This document shows positions 22,089 through 35,633 of a DNA stretch of 64,000 nucleotides, piece by piece; positions within the stretch are counted from its first letter, which is position 1; each line of letters opens with the position of its first letter. The position numbers were made by a program, and so were the translations under genes. Source of the DNA: Hofstenia miamia (Eukaryota; Xenacoelomorpha; Acoela); assembly GCA_004352715.1 (NCBI GenBank), contig SCFE01000087.1:1174822-1238821 (forward strand), in the 5' to 3' direction. A model generated the notes under the pieces. The model saw only the letters and a list, made by a program, of their open reading frames with translations, did not search any database and had not been told where the DNA came from.

Positions 22089-25000
22089 ATCTAGACCAAA
22101 CCCTATTCTTCAAATTTGTGCTTGCTATGAAGTTTGATGATGTATTCGTTTTTAAAAGAAAGAGCTGCTTTCGTTTTTTTCAAAGGTTTGTCGAAATTAA
22201 CAATATTGCTTTTTACACTCAAAATTTTCTACCATCATTGAGATCTATGTAAAAACACATGTAGACATGTGAGTATCTTTTTTACAAGTATTCATTTTTC
22301 GATCTATAAAACAAAAGCCTCCGTAAAAGATTTGATATTCATGTTAAGTATTTAAAATAATACACTAAACTAGAAATTGCCAATAAAGTAAAAACTCATC
22401 AAAATACCCAAAGTCTAACAAAAGTAGACAAAATGTTTTAATCAATTGAAACAAGCAACAAATATTTTGGAAATTTGTAATATACTAATTAAACTAAATA
22501 ATAAATATATCCATAATTTTTTGTAACGAATTAGTCGTAACTTTTAGAATAAAAAGTTACATTAATTTCTCTGTAGGTATAAACTAAGGATGTAAAGACA
22601 GGGAATTGTTTTATTTGCCATCCTAGATTTTTCATATGTACCCAATTGTATCTGCAATATTTGAATTTATAATTCTAAAACAATTGAGAGAATAGATTTT
22701 CCCTTAAGAAGTTTTACGTTTTTTTCAGCATTTTAATTTCGAAATGATTTTCATTAAAAATATATATATTAGTTAAAAATATATATTAGTTTTACGAATA
22801 TTTTTCTGTAGTCCCATGTTTCAAGCAATTTTACCTCTCTACATCATACTTTCGCTAAATTCATACACTTTGTATTAGTTCAGTATACAAAATTCATTTA
22901 TTTTCTTCCAAAATTATTCCATTTTAGTTCGACATGGAAATGGTAATTTAGAAAGTCAGTTTGCCTTTTCTTGTGTAATTCGTGACAATATTCAGTATTG
23001 TTTTTTATTCAGTATAGTTCATTATCATAGATGATCAAATACCCTCTTAAAATGAAATTCGGCTTAAGATTTGGAAACTGGCACAGTCCTAGTTGTTGAT
23101 GTTCGAAGATATACTCATGCAAGATGCGTTTAACTTGTGGTTTTTCGCAGTTTTTTAATTAGTTTCGTTATAATAATTTTCGGACGCATGTACTTTTAAT
23201 GTAATTTTAAACAGTGTAGTTTTTAAGCAGTTGATATTAATTCCTGAATAAAACGTCATAGAGTGCATTTCCGCATATCATACATCACCGAGGTTTCTCA
23301 ATTAATTTTAATGGTTAAAGCTTCCTGACTCTTAAGCTCACCAGCAATTTTGTCAGTGTATCGATTTTGCTTGGTGTTTCATCAATAAGAAACCAATTTC
23401 CAGCAAAATATTACTGAATTTGAAAAGCGTTTTAAGCCGGTTGATCAATACATTTGCTATTTCCAAATTGTTTTAGTCTTCCAGTTTTTCAATTACTTTC
23501 AAATAGTTAATAGAAGAGTTCACACGTCATAAATAAATAATTTCATTTTATGAATACTTTTACTGAACTAAACGTTAGAGAAACAGGGTATGTCGTAATC
23601 TGTCGAATACAGTCAATTCTGAAGTTTTTTGTGTTCAAAAAACGTTAGCGATCTTCAAGACCGTTACTGTTACTGGTGTCGATGTCAGTTCCCGGGATCA
23701 AAAAATAAAACACGGCTCTGGACTAGTTTTCTGTGACCACGGCAATTTTATTGGCCACAATCGGCTGTGCAAAATAAATTTTGACTTTAGCCAGCCGTTT
23801 ATCGCAAGTCTTTTGGCCGTGATTTTTTGCCGTAGTCGCCGCTTTACTATTATTAAGGGAAATACTGCAATTTTCAATGGAATGATCAAAACAATTTAAA
23901 AAATTATCAAAGCGACTAAGTTTTAGAAACAAAAATACATGTAAAAATCATGGAAATAAATTGTGCATCATAATGTTCAGAAATGAATTTTGCCCGGAAT
24001 TTTGGCCATAAAATGAAATTTTTCGCATGCAAAGGGCGGTACTAGCTGCCGGTTATCTTTCAAAACGATCGAGCGGGCACGGACACACCATATTTTCCCG
24101 CCCGCAAAACACTATCTCAAATAAGTACCTCACAATGACATCGTTGATTATTTTAAAAATGTTTATGCAAAAGTTAATTTATTCACAAATCCATGAATTC
24201 GCATACGCTTAAAAGAAAATAGGAATTTCGACAGATGTTTTCGTGAAGTAGAAAGAAATCGAGATTCTTTATAATCTCTTTAGGAAGAAATCTCAATGTA
24301 CTTTGAACTCCCATTTTCAAAAATTTAATTTTGTACCATTCGTGTTATGTTCATAAATATTTTTGCTGATTTATGAGAATATTTTATAGCGGTCTGTAGA
24401 AATGAATAGTTTGCGTTTATAGTCAGGCGTTAGAGATATCAGTAGGACGATTATTTTTTTGACCTATAATTTAGTATTTGACTACAAAAAATTAACCAAA
24501 AACTAAGCAATTTTTACTTTATCTTGACCTAATGGTGAAATTAAAACGATTTCAAACTGAGTATGTATTGACTAAAATGTATTATAATGTATTGTTTAGA
24601 GATTACAGGTCGAAACAAATTTTACAATGTTTTTACAGAAAACATTTTGACTTTATTATCTTATTTTTTGTCAATGTTCTAGGTCAAGTCTTGTGGCCTG
24701 AAAACTCAGGCCAGATTTGAGGAGTCGTAAATCAGGTTCGGTACAAAAAGGATCAGACTCAGGTTTGACAGCATTCACGTTGTTTGATCTATTTGATATA
24801 ATTATGATTTTATTATATGGAAAATATTTAGTAAGGTTTGATACCAGCACTTGATTGCTTTCCTTTATTACACATGTGATATGTGTCATAAACTGGCAAA
24901 ACGACAAAATTGACAGACTGGGTACCGTATTCCACCCATGCAACATCAATGGTAAATGCTTTATTGATGTATGATCGGCGTTCAGCTAATGACAAGTTAA

Positions 25001-25800
25001 ACTATTTACTCACTGAAATGATTCTTCAGACTTTCCCTTAATTGTACAGTTTGCATTTATATCAAGTACATCTTAGTTATATCAAGATGTTATTATGGTT
25101 GCATGATTGGGTTTATTTTTTAAAAATTATTGAAAATTAGAGTGCTTTTCTGTTCTTTTAGAATATGTTAATACCTAAAACTGGGGTTTGCATTCATGTA
25201 CAGTGTAAATGAAAAGGAGACAAGAAGAGGATATTGCTTTATAAAATCTTTTTCTATATAGACATCAGAATTAAATAGGTGCAAATCGAGTCAGGTTTAA
25301 TACTGAAACAGCTCAGATCAGGATCTGAAGTGCAGGTGAACTAATCTCTATTTAGTTAACATTTCAGCTTCTCACCTTCGCTTCTGCGCATTTCTTACGA
25401 ACACAAAACATGCATTTCCCTATATATTATATAAAATCTCTGCTACTTTTATTCCCGGTATAATCAAGTTTAATATTATTGCAAATAAGATTACGCAAAA
25501 TATAAGTGTTTTGTAGTTATGTTTTAGTTCTGTTGTCTTGCGTCATACATATTATGTGACAATCTTTTGCTGTTCAAGTTTATTGTTGAAATAAATGCCC
25601 GCAAGAATATTCTATTAGTCCACTATGATAATATCTATTTTAAATACATGAAACTCAATGATAAATACATATGTAGGCTCATTCAATATTTGTGATTTTT
25701 TTAGATTTTTGTAAATATTGTCGTTTTATTTTTGTTGTTATTTTATTGATATTTTGACATATTTAAACAAAATATTTAATAAATCGGTTCATAATGAAGT
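22089..25800. other. No gene seen
   Basis: AT-rich sequence with short chance open frames. A slightly GC-richer patch at 23640-24110 has GGCCA-rich stretches that may be a repeat, but I found no paired ends. Confidence 0.45.
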
Positions 25801-25804
25801 TTGA

Positions 25805-26195
25805 CCTTATAAACTGCCTATCGTTTAAAGTACAAACGTTTTTCCACATTTACAAAGAATTTTCTCAAAGTCTATTAGTAAATTTGAAAATCGTGAGGCA
25901 TCGAAAGATCTATCGAGGAACATGTTGAAAATTTCTTTTATTGCTGTGGCTGAAGTTGTTGAAAAGATTAACAATTTTTCTTTATGAAAAAGATTTAAAT
26001 TTTCTCCCTAAATGTTCATGTATTCATTAGGTTTTGAGCCTATGGATGCAACAAACAACTTCTTGATGTGTGGAAAAATGTCCCAAACCTCTATCACGTG
26101 GCGCTTTTAGATTGCGCATAATGTTGAGATGTTTTTGAGCGTTTAAAGTTTTTTGCATCATGAAAAATTTTCAAAAATCCCTTGGTTATTTAAGG
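25805..26195 (-). mobile_element. piggyBac-like MITE, copy B1
   Basis: The left end is CCTTATAAACTGCCTA after TTGA; the right end is TTTAAGG before TTAT, both decayed forms of the family's TTAA-flanked ends. The interior, read on the minus strand, shares ordered blocks with the copies at 32033, 52606, 53160 and 62598: TTGTTAATCTTTTCAACA, CCACAGCAATA and CTTTGTAAATGTGGAAAA. It has no coding content. Confidence 0.6.
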
Positions 26196-29100
26196 TTATT
26201 TATGTCCGAACATATATTTAATTATTATAATTTATCATACTTCATGAGCACAGTATTCACATCAATTGTTAACACAGCTTTTAACGACTACTGATTTGTA
26301 AAAGGGTGTTTTTCATATTTCGTTTTTTCCTACTGCTTTATTGAATTGTCAACCACCGAGAAGGCAACACGTTTTCTTTATTTTAAACTGAGTATCAAAT
26401 ACAAAAAATATCGAATTTTTATATAATTCAATTTTAGATAAAGCACTGCGTCTGGTTGTTGTAGGCGGTTTCCTCGCTGTATACATTAATATCAATGCTG
26501 TGTAAGATTGAATAATAATAACCACCTTTTAGACACTTTAATTTAATACTCTTTATAGTATTTTATAGTAAGTAATCGTAGGTCTCAACGTTTTGCTGTT
26601 TTGATAGCTTTTACTATTTCCGGTGAATAGTCTCCAAATGTATACATTCACGTGCGGTCAAAGTTACAAACTAAGTTATATTATTGTATAAACACTCATT
26701 TCGGCTTTGTATTCTAAGTTTAAGCTATAAGTAAACCAATAAATCTTTGTGAAATATGCTGACTTCTGTCTCCAAAGGCGGTTTGTAAAGTTTGGAAATG
26801 TAATAGCTTTTTTTTTAAAAGGTTCCTGTAGAATAAAGTGATGACAATTTGCCTGTTTCTTTGAAGTTCGAGGCTTCTAATCAAACTCAAAATACTCGTG
26901 CTAATTATTTATTGAATTCTCTTTATCGTTAATTTTCATCGCCTAAGTCTTTATGGTTTTTAATTTATCATACGTTTGTATCACAATCAGCCTTCGTATT
27001 GCTGTTTCTCCGAATTTTTTGTTTTTAATCAATTCATAGTCATTTTTCCTTGAATCCTAACGATTTCTAAATCTAGCTATTCTTAGTTTATCTTCAATAA
27101 ATCAAGGGAATATTCGCACTGACAGCTGCCAATGAAAAGATTAATTCGTATATAATTATCAATATTATTAGTTTATCTTGTAACCGGTAATTCTTATTTA
27201 AAGACTCATGCCAACTGTTTTATGTTCCTTATTTTGGGTGGGGCTAACTGGGAACAGTGATTCATCCAATATTACTCTCACTGGAATGCATAAAACCTGT
27301 ACTTGGCTTTTAATCCTTTCAAGATACGATAACATTTTCAACATTTTTCCTCATCAGTAGTGGCGTGACTCTAATTTATGTATATCCAGAAGTAATAAAA
27401 CCATGAACGTTTGGATCACATTTTAAACTCAACATGCGTATTAACGCACAGCATTTTAGATAACTTAATGTCTGCTGCATCTAAATTCATTTTTGTTGAA
27501 AAACAGTTAAGGGAAAAATCGAAAATTTTAGCTACGGTTCCTGTCAAGTAGGGTTTTACATTTGCAATTTTTTAGTAATATGAAATCCGTGGTACCAGTG
27601 CAGTCATTTATTGTCACAGACTGAAACATTTAGTCCCAAACCTATGAGACGCAAGGGTTTCACAGAACCTGTTGTCAAGAATCCTTTCTTTGTATAAATT
27701 TTTTCATATTATCATTTTTATAAGAATGATGAATCAACTCTAATTCTTATATTTTAAAAAGTTTTCAAGAATTGTGTTAAGGCTCTACTCTTGAGCGGCG
27801 AAAAATGTTGCATGATGTTTTACGTTATTTATCTAGTGCAACGAATCCTTGATTTCATTAAGTATATTTTTTTCGGAATTCTCAGCTATTAATAGTTAAT
27901 AAGTGTTAAATGAGCTAATAGCGTAAGGCGCACTAAAGCACCTATATTTTGTTTAGTTTTTCGAAAAGTTGTTAATATCGCTCTGAACACTTTTTTATAT
28001 GAATCACCTTTAGTAAAGGTATTGGTGCTCAGTTTCAGAAGTTTTAAGAACTTCTTACAAACAATTTAGAGGGTGTATAGTTGGTGATTTAAACTCAGTT
28101 TTTATTCTAATGCTTTTTCATAACAATTTATTTTCTGAGCTTACAACAATCCTACTTCATCATTACTTAGAAACATTGAGCCCTCAAACGTACTTATGCT
28201 TAGGTTTTTAGCCATTTCAAAATTTTCATTAATTTCCAACCAATTTTTAAAAAATGTTATTTTCAGTGTTTACAATGTATTGGAATTTAAAATCAATGCA
28301 GTTTTGATAATTAATGTTGAATGTGTATAATTTTTGTAAACACTTGTCGTTAAAGAAATAAAGCGTCCGTTTGAGGCTTTAGGCGCAAAACACCATTATA
28401 TTTATGAATGTATATTTTAACCCTATTTATGCTAGCATTACACATCTATGGATTTGTGTACGCTCATGTAATTAACTTTCTAATGCCCATAAGAAAAGCA
28501 ATTACCCCAAGAATTTTTTTCTGAAGATTAAATTTCTGAGGCCTGTTCAGGCAATTTGCAAAATAAAGGGTCGTCTATTTTACGTGTGTATATGGAATGA
28601 TTTGCTTGATTTGAATTTGCTAATGCATTGACTGATTTTTTTCCAACTCAAATTCAATTTTATAAATGGTTTACGAATTTTATATTTTTGAAAAATCTGT
28701 ATGAAAGCAAATTTATTTCCATTTTATAATAGCGCTTGTTCACGCTAAGCAACTAAATTGAACATCTTTTATAAGTAGCTAAAAAAAATTTGAAAAAATT
28801 ACAAAAGAACTGCATGCTTTGAAACAGTTGTTATAAACAGGAAGCTGTTTTTGATGTTCTTTTTACTCGTAAACAAAAATCGCTCTATTAAGCTTTGTGT
28901 TACCACAAATATAATGTAAATGGACATTTATCATTGAAATACAACACTAAACATGTGTCTGATTGAACGTGGGCTGAGACGTGGAGAGTCTTTTTTTACA
29001 AAATGCGTTCTTGACCTTTTTCGCATAGCCAAACAACTAAACATAGGTAATTAAGTATCTAGCTATTCAAGGGCGTTGCTAAAGATTTTTCGGAGTGGCG

Positions 29101-29769
29101 CGGTTTGTTTTTGTATTTATAAATCGGCTGTAATAGTATACATGTTACATATAAGATCTTCGAGTTTTGTAAATATCTATAAAAGAGTTCGAGAATGAAT
29201 AGAAGAATTTTTAAGTTAGATTTTGTGACTCCACCACATTATATTTCATAATTAACAACACAAAAATTCTAGTAACCGCATGTTTATATATGCGTTTATT
29301 AGAGTGGCAAACGGTTCGAACTACCCCGATTTAGTAATTAATAATTCGAATTTTCACGGATTTCTAAAGATTTCAAATAGACCTCAGCAAATAATGTTAA
29401 ATCGGAGGTCAAAAGTCAACTGGACGAGTCAAATAGTTGGACCCGTTTATCACTTCATTCAAGATTATTCAGTATATACACGTTTTTTTGTAACTTTGTT
29501 TACAATTCGATCAAAATCACAAGTTTTAGGATAATAGTATTGGTGTAATGTACGCTATATTACATGAGAAAATACTCCATGTATATTTTGTAGTGGTGTG
29601 CACCGTTTCGTAAGTTAAATTTTATGCCTGCTCCTCGCCGTGATCAAACGAAGGCTTAAGCTGGAACTAAGCAAACATGCACATATATAATGACAGAATA
29701 GGTGTTTATGGTAAAAATCTTGCTGATTTTGCTTGTGTTAGCAAAATTTGGAAACTGACCAAATTGACA
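26196..29769. other. No gene seen
   Basis: AT-rich intergenic sequence downstream of the receptor gene. No exon, RNA gene or bounded repeat could be supported. Confidence 0.4.
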
Positions 29770-29910
29770 TTAAGCAATAACCAATATAAGCCATCGACCT
29801 TTGATTTCCTGATTTGAATTTGTGTGCACGAAAATCACAAAATCGTCAAAAATATTGTAACCACATAATGAACAGTTGTTCAACTGGATTTCGTCTTTAA
29901 ACTTTGACGG
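29770..29910 (-). CDS. Possible C-terminal exon of the seven-transmembrane receptor
   Basis: A phase-0 open frame of 46 residues plus stop follows an acceptor-like CAACTCAG. It would join in frame to exon 5 (30174-30293) if the GTAACG donor there is used. It encodes CSLCGYN and ends at a TAA. The pyrimidine tract before the acceptor is poor, and I see no AATAAA directly after the stop. The alternative is that exon 5 reads through to a stop at 30103-30105. Confidence 0.25.
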   Translation of the reverse strand, partial: PSKFKDEIQLNNCSLCGYNIFDDFVIFVHTNSNQEIKGRWLILVIA

Positions 29911-30173
29911 CTGAGTTGCGGATGTCAACGATTCCAGCACATCAACCACCATATAACGTAAATACCTATGGCTGACACTCGTGTGATTAATTCAATTCTT
30001 GATCTTTCTCAATACCAATGTCAATACTGTGGATTTATAAATTCCAGTCAACATCCAAACACCATTAAAACCAATTACGTTGAAAATCCTGTCTGTAAAT
30101 TCTTAATTACATTTGAAATTTTGTCTTTTCTTTAGTATATAATGACAGTTGTAAAAAATCGCAAAATCGTTAC

Positions 30174-30293
30174 CTTTTTTTGAAAGTATGCGTTGAAGCG
30201 GAGGTAGATAAAGTAGTTAACAATAAAGTAAAAGTGAAAACTATTTTCACTGAACAATTGGTAGATGTTATAGTATTCCTCCGATATTGTGAT
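30174..30293 (-). CDS. Divergent class A GPCR, exon 5 (TM7 and start of helix 8)
   Basis: The exon is 120 bp, exactly 40 codons, phase 0 at both ends, between an acceptor (GGTGTTCTTAG) and a donor (AAAAAAG then GTAACG). It encodes the third extracellular loop (SEEYYNIYQLF), then TM7 with NYFIYLRFNAYFQKK. NYFIY stands where class A receptors have NPxxY: the asparagine and tyrosine are kept and the proline is a tyrosine. The following basic and aromatic residues suit helix 8. The residue six before that asparagine is histidine, not the lysine that would bind retinal. If the donor is not used, the frame runs on for 22 codons to a stop at 30103-30105. Matching phase, strand and position support membership in the receptor gene. 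Confidence 0.7.
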
Positions 30294-32032
30294 CTAAGAA
30301 CACCGAAATTAATATTTATCCATGTAAAGATTAATTCCGAGAAGTTATATATTGTGTGTTTAAAATTATTAATTAATGTGTCAGCAACATTTTATACCGG
30401 GAATTATTTGAATTTTTTTTACCATATTTGGTTAAAGTCATGCTACCTCTCCAGGAAGGGGTATATAGTGACCAATCGTGAACCATAGCGAGGGTTTTCC
30501 ATATTAATATTACCATGGAAACCTTCTTTTATTAGAGTGTGATATTTTTAACTAAAATTCTGTAAATCTCCACTAATACCACAACTCACGTTTGTCAACA
30601 TTTTGGATTAACTAGTTTGAGGATTTTCTCTTTCGAAATGTTTGACTTGTTTGTGTAAGCGCTTAATGCCTTAACATTTATATTAATGACAATAGACTAA
30701 TATCAATTTACATTTTTCAATTATATAATGACAATTGTGGATTTGCTTAACAACAATACATAATGACGCACTTACTAATGACAAGTAATTTTAAAACAAA
30801 ACCTGTTTTCCTGTCTTAGTATTTTGACTAATTAACCATTACAATAAAATTTTATTGGTTCCTAGTATGTGCATTAGTAGGCTATATTTAATAATTTACG
30901 AGATTAGTGACTATGTTTAGCTTAACAATGTGATATAAATACGTTTTCATATTGAGAATGGAATTCAGCATTTCATACAACAATTCACAAATCTTTACAA
31001 CAATAATAAAATGTAATTCATGGAAAATGGAGGACTTGTAAATTTTTTTTAAATTGTTTGCAATATTCTTATATATTCCACAATAAATTGTGTGAAGGAA
31101 AGCGGCAAATAAATTTTATATTTCGTTGAAGTGCTATACTTCCAACAAAACTGAACTTTCCCTTTTTTGTAAATCCAGCTTTTGATTTTTTCCCCAAGTA
31201 GATTTTTTCAATTTTAAAAGAATAAAAATTTGGATGTGAAAAATTCAGAGTTCATCATTAATATTCACAAACGTTTCGCGCATAATATTGAGTTATACAA
31301 ACTAGTGTTTTGCTGTTGGAGCTTTTTGTTGAACGAATCCTACTGTCCCTGCAAATACTGACGCTATTTCCTGTCGTAAAATGTTTATTGTATAAAATAT
31401 TCACCACATTTCTCATGATTTATCTGCACTTACGCCAATCTTGAGATAGAACTCATGTTTTATTGCAAAAGAATTCAGTTTTTGCTACATTTATTGGTTA
31501 CTTAGTTATACTGTATTCAATTCCCGACAACAAAAATTTTTTACCTAAATAATTTTATAATAGTGAGCATTTTCTAGTTTTGAAGAATGACGAACATTTT
31601 GCAGAATTATTTTTCTGAAATTTTTACATTAAGAAGCAGCTGAATATGCTGTCAACTGCTGTATAAACAGCAAATAGCTAGCTGCTGTATACAGCACAGC
31701 TGTATCCCTGCCTAATTATCACAAAAATAGTAATAGAAATGATAAAAGAATAGTTGTACTTAGCACTCTTTAGAAATATTCTTGGTGTGATTGAGGCCCT
31801 AGGCAGCTGGTTAACACTCTGCTATCTATGATAAAATATTTTTCTATCTCGAGACAAATAGCGTGCTTTCTGTCCGAAGTAGTCAAACGAATTTTCTATT
31901 TACCAATTTCATGCATTTATGTCTCTGAAAGAACACACCTAACTCATTGATATACAAGGAAGTATCGAAATACTCCTTTTAGAAATATAGCATCTCTCGC
32001 TTTCTACAAAAATTAAAAAATATGTATGTTAA

Positions 32033-32535
32033 TCTTAAACAGCATTGTGTCCTTTTAAAAGAGCAAATCGTTTTTCAACAGTTACAAAGAAATTTCCAAG
32101 CCCTTTAGGAAATTTGGAAATCGTGAGGCATGGACGCATCTATTGGTGGATATGCTTGAATGCAGTGTTGAAATTTGCACTTACGTGTACTGCTGTGTCT
32201 AAAGTACTTTAAACGATTAACAATTTTACATTGGAAATTCCGTACCTCATGTTCAGATAAATATAAACTAAGGCTTGAAGCCCATGGGATTGACAGTGAA
32301 CTTTAACTGTTTATGTGTAGATTAACCTTCCAACCCCATTGAGACATGTATCTTAAAAAAAAGTCAGATATCGCGGCACCGCGTCGCTGTTTAAAAACGA
32401 AAATGATAGATGCGCCACTCCTCTATCTTGTGATGCTATCAGAACTTGATATCTTTATTAGTTCTTGAGTTATAACCGTTTAAATTTTTTTCTAGAGCCA
32501 TTGAGAGTTTTCTAGAATTCTTAGGCTGTTTAAGA
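32033..32535 (-). mobile_element. piggyBac-like MITE, copy B2, best-preserved ends
   Basis: The element is 503 bp. Perfect 15-bp inverted ends including the flank (TTAATCTTAAACAGC at 32029-32043 and its reverse complement at 32525-32539) are bounded by TTAA on both sides, the target site of piggyBac elements. The interior shares its sequence order with four other copies in the window. It lies in the last large intron of the receptor gene and has no coding capacity. Assignment to piggyBac rests on the TTAA alone. Confidence 0.75.
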
Positions 32536-32587
32536 TTAAGTTAGAAAATTGGTTTATGCTACGTTTCGTTTATATTATTGAACTTAC

Positions 32588-32815
32588 CACATTATCAAAG
32601 ATAAGTTGACTAATAATTTCTTCTACGATTTTTGGAGTAACCAAGCACACAAACGATAAACTTATAATAAACAAAGACAATGTAACTTGATGGTGCTTCT
32701 TTCTTGGCTGCTTTTTCTGTCGACGATGGCACGGGGTTGTGTTCTGCACCTTCTCATCTGCATTTTTTAGTTGGATACATTTGTCGTCAATCTCTGTTTG
32801 CTCAACCGTAGTTTC
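32588..32815 (-). CDS. Divergent class A GPCR, exon 4 (third cytoplasmic loop and TM6)
   Basis: The exon is 228 bp, 76 codons, phase 0 at both ends, between an acceptor (AAACTTTAG) and a consensus donor (GTG then GTAAGT). It encodes a charged third cytoplasmic loop ending HRRQKKQPRKKHH, then TM6 VTLSLFIISLSFVCLVTPKI and an extracellular stretch IVEEIISQLIFDNV. The F(x5)P spacing of FVCLVTP matches the class A FxxCWxP motif, keeping F and P, but the tryptophan toggle position is valine. The basic cluster before TM6 follows the positive-inside rule. There is no ATG-started frame of useful length, so the exon is easily missed. It joins in phase to exon 3 and exon 5. Confidence 0.75.
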
Positions 32816-34215
32816 CTAAAGTTTGCTCTGTTAATTTCAAATTCCCTTGCTAGTCACTTGCAGATGTTTTTAAAAGCATTGCAATAGTTTATCTAATCCG
32901 TACTCATGGGCTGAACACGGTGAATCTTTCCTTCCAATTTATCAAACATTTTTATTTTGACATTTATATCCATTTCCCTGATGCATTTTTTATCCTAAAA
33001 ATGAGTTTTGTTCTTTTAGTGCTCAATTTCCCTCATAGGCTTTTTGCTTTAAGATTCCAAAACAGTTCTCTGTGGACAATATGTTGGATTTCGATCTTTG
33101 GATACCGTTTTCGTTCAACGACAATTTTAGGTTTAGCTTTTTCAACAGCACCATCTTTGCAGATGATGAAAACTAATTACATATCCGATAATATCTTAGC
33201 TACAAAAAGCGTACAATATATCAAATTAAAATTCTAATTTATTTGTCAAGTCATTATAGATACAATGAATTCGTGACAAGCATTGACATTCTGGAATTTT
33301 ATATTTTGGATGCCCGTTTAATTTTAAATATAGTATTTTCGGCTTTCGTTGCTTTCGTTTACCTGGCTGTGGCCCTAGATTTTTCATTTTCATTTGTGTG
33401 TAGTTTGGCAATGATTCGAATTTCCTTGAATTATAAAGTATTTTATTGTATTTACTTATCTCTGACCGTAGGCCTCGTTAAAAAACTGCGGTTATAAAGG
33501 CGCCAATGTATTGTAATTGATGGGGGATGTTATAAGTTTATGGCAAAACTCATTAAAAGATAATTACTTTTTAAAATCTGTCGTTGCTAGTACAACTTTC
33601 AAACTGTAGAATATTATAACGCGGTATTTTTTCGCTCTTATTGATGTTTTGAAATATAATAATAGCCGATAATCGCCATGCTATGCAATAACACATGGTA
33701 AATAATTTAATGCCTTCTTAAATTGAAATTGTAGCCTTAGATTTCTTATCAATGTACCATTTGGTGAGCATCTTAGGCTGTATAGGTTTTCCATCTGAGC
33801 TGTTAGAATTTGAATTACCGCATACATTTTAGTGTTGTTCTATTTAAACAAGGAGGAGCAAAACATGTTTAAAATACTTTAAAAACGATGGTTTTATGCT
33901 TTATAATTCAACCAATGGTAATTTGTCAATCAAATTTTACCGTTTCTCTGTAATCTGACATATTTATTGAGTAGAATTTTTGCGTTTTGTATGTTTGTAA
34001 ATAATATCAAGCGCCGGTATAATTTTTTAAGTTTTTTAAAATATTTAGCAAAGAATTTTAAAATTTAGTGTATGAACATGTAAAACTTCCAAAAATACCG
34101 GTAAATACTGTACATCTACATACTTATATCAGGATTTCGAGGCTATGTACTATAGAGAATTTGCAAATCTGGTGCTCTAGATTTTTTCCTAGAATTCTCT
34201 GCTATATAAGCGTTG

Positions 34216-34220
<5 letters not shown>

Positions 34221-34252
<32 letters not shown>
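34221..34252. repeat. (TA)n microsatellite
   Basis: A TA tract in intron 3 of the receptor gene. Confidence 0.9.
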
Positions 34253-34255
<3 letters not shown>

Positions 34256-34439
34256 TGTTTCACAATTTTGTAAGATACTGTTCTAACAACGTGTTTCAAA
34301 TCTTATTGCCTTGTTTTGAAAAATTCGGAAAAACAAAAAAATTTAACATGTCTTTGTTCAAATCGGAGCATAGTTTTAAACAACAACCCTGAAATATTTT
34401 CATTTTGTATTTTCGTTTAAACTTTAAAACTAGTTTTAC

Positions 34440-34675
34440 CTGACATGGCGCTATGGGTTGAGATGATCGGCGTAATCGGAGTTGCTGATTGTTTAGCCTT
34501 TGTCGCACTTTGCAATAAACAAGTGTCATCAAAAATATGTTGCCCAATACAACAACAACACGTATCAGTACCCACCCCCAGTTGTAATTCGCATACATCT
34601 TCTTGTTTTGCGTTGTACCCAAGCGATAAACCACACTGCAATCTACTGTTCCCAAAGCCATACTGATTAGGAGGC
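34440..34675 (-). CDS. Divergent class A GPCR, exon 3 (TM4 end, second extracellular loop, TM5)
   Basis: The exon is 236 bp between an acceptor (AAATTTTAG) and a donor (TGTCAG then GTAAAA). It starts with two bases that complete a cysteine codon with exon 2 and ends in phase 0. It encodes LLISMALGTV (end of TM4), an extracellular loop with one cysteine (TVDCSVVYRLG), then TM5 WVLIRVVVVLGNIFLMTLVY followed by CKVRQRLNN. The tyrosine in LVYCKV fits the conserved TM5 tyrosine; the usual TM5 proline is absent. A cysteine-rich alternative frame on the same strand is also open, but it breaks the phase with both neighbours. Hydropathy and the basic run after TM5 agree with a cytoplasmic third loop. 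Confidence 0.8.
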
Positions 34676-35633
34676 CTAAAATTTATTTAAATGTAAAAAA
34701 ATCTCCCCATTTTCAAATATATGTAAATTTCAAGACAATCTTTGCATACAATATTCAATGCAACATGAGTTAGATTCGAGTATGTAATAGCATCACATTC
34801 GTATTAAATTGCAATTTTAAAATATAGTTCCAATTAAGGGTCGACGGCATGAAAATTTGAAATCGGTTCGGTATCGGTATGACGTTGAACAATCAATAGC
34901 ATATTTGCTATACATGAGGATCAAACATATAAGTTACTACCTTCTAAATTACTACAAGTCAAACTCTTCAGTATAATCAGGCGCTGACAATTGTCAGATG
35001 TATTATATATAAAAACATATATTTATAAAAATATGTGAACCAGTAAGTATCCAGTACTATCTTCTAAGCCTGTGTACAATAGTAAATCTGAGTAATAAAT
35101 TCAATACTGGAGTGCCATCAACAAGCCTTAGTAGACGTTGAGCAATGACCATCTTTGATTTAGTATCAAGACGCAATATATTTAATATCAGATGTCTATC
35201 TCATATTATCCAAGTTAGTTGTATATGTCCGACATGAGATTTGCATTAGGTTGAATTGGATTTTTGGTTATGCTATGCATAGGAATTAAAGATTTTTTAT
35301 CTTGTTGCATTATTTACTATCCAAGCTTGATATTTAAATAATGCCTTTTAATTGAACTGTGTAAACTTTCTCACAGATTTTATATTTGACTTTGATGTTT
35401 TTACTATAGTCCAATTTTCTAATAAAATTAATTAAACTCCATAAAATTTTAAAATTTTTCTGCAAATGCTTTTTATTCTGTTTGCATCTGTAACCGTGAA
35501 GGCCACACGCTGGAAGTCGTTTAAAAGCAATAATTTGTAGAAGCAGAGTGGATGTAACGAAAATTTGGTTTTGTTTACCTTGGTTACCATCGGTAAAGTT
35601 TACATGATTAAACTATTTTAGTTGACATAAAAT

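Noticed and set aside
29968-30135. Plus-strand 55-residue frame with a C-x-x-C-G motif, head to head with a minus-strand C-x-x-C-G frame
   Set aside because: It overlaps the receptor's 3' region on the opposite strand, lacks zinc-finger histidine spacing and has no other support.
34440-34675. Cysteine-rich reading of receptor exon 3, with a CCCC run resembling a fibulin anaphylatoxin-like module
   Set aside because: The same segment in another frame gives a hydrophobic TM5 and matches the phases of both neighbouring exons. The cysteine-rich frame fits neither.
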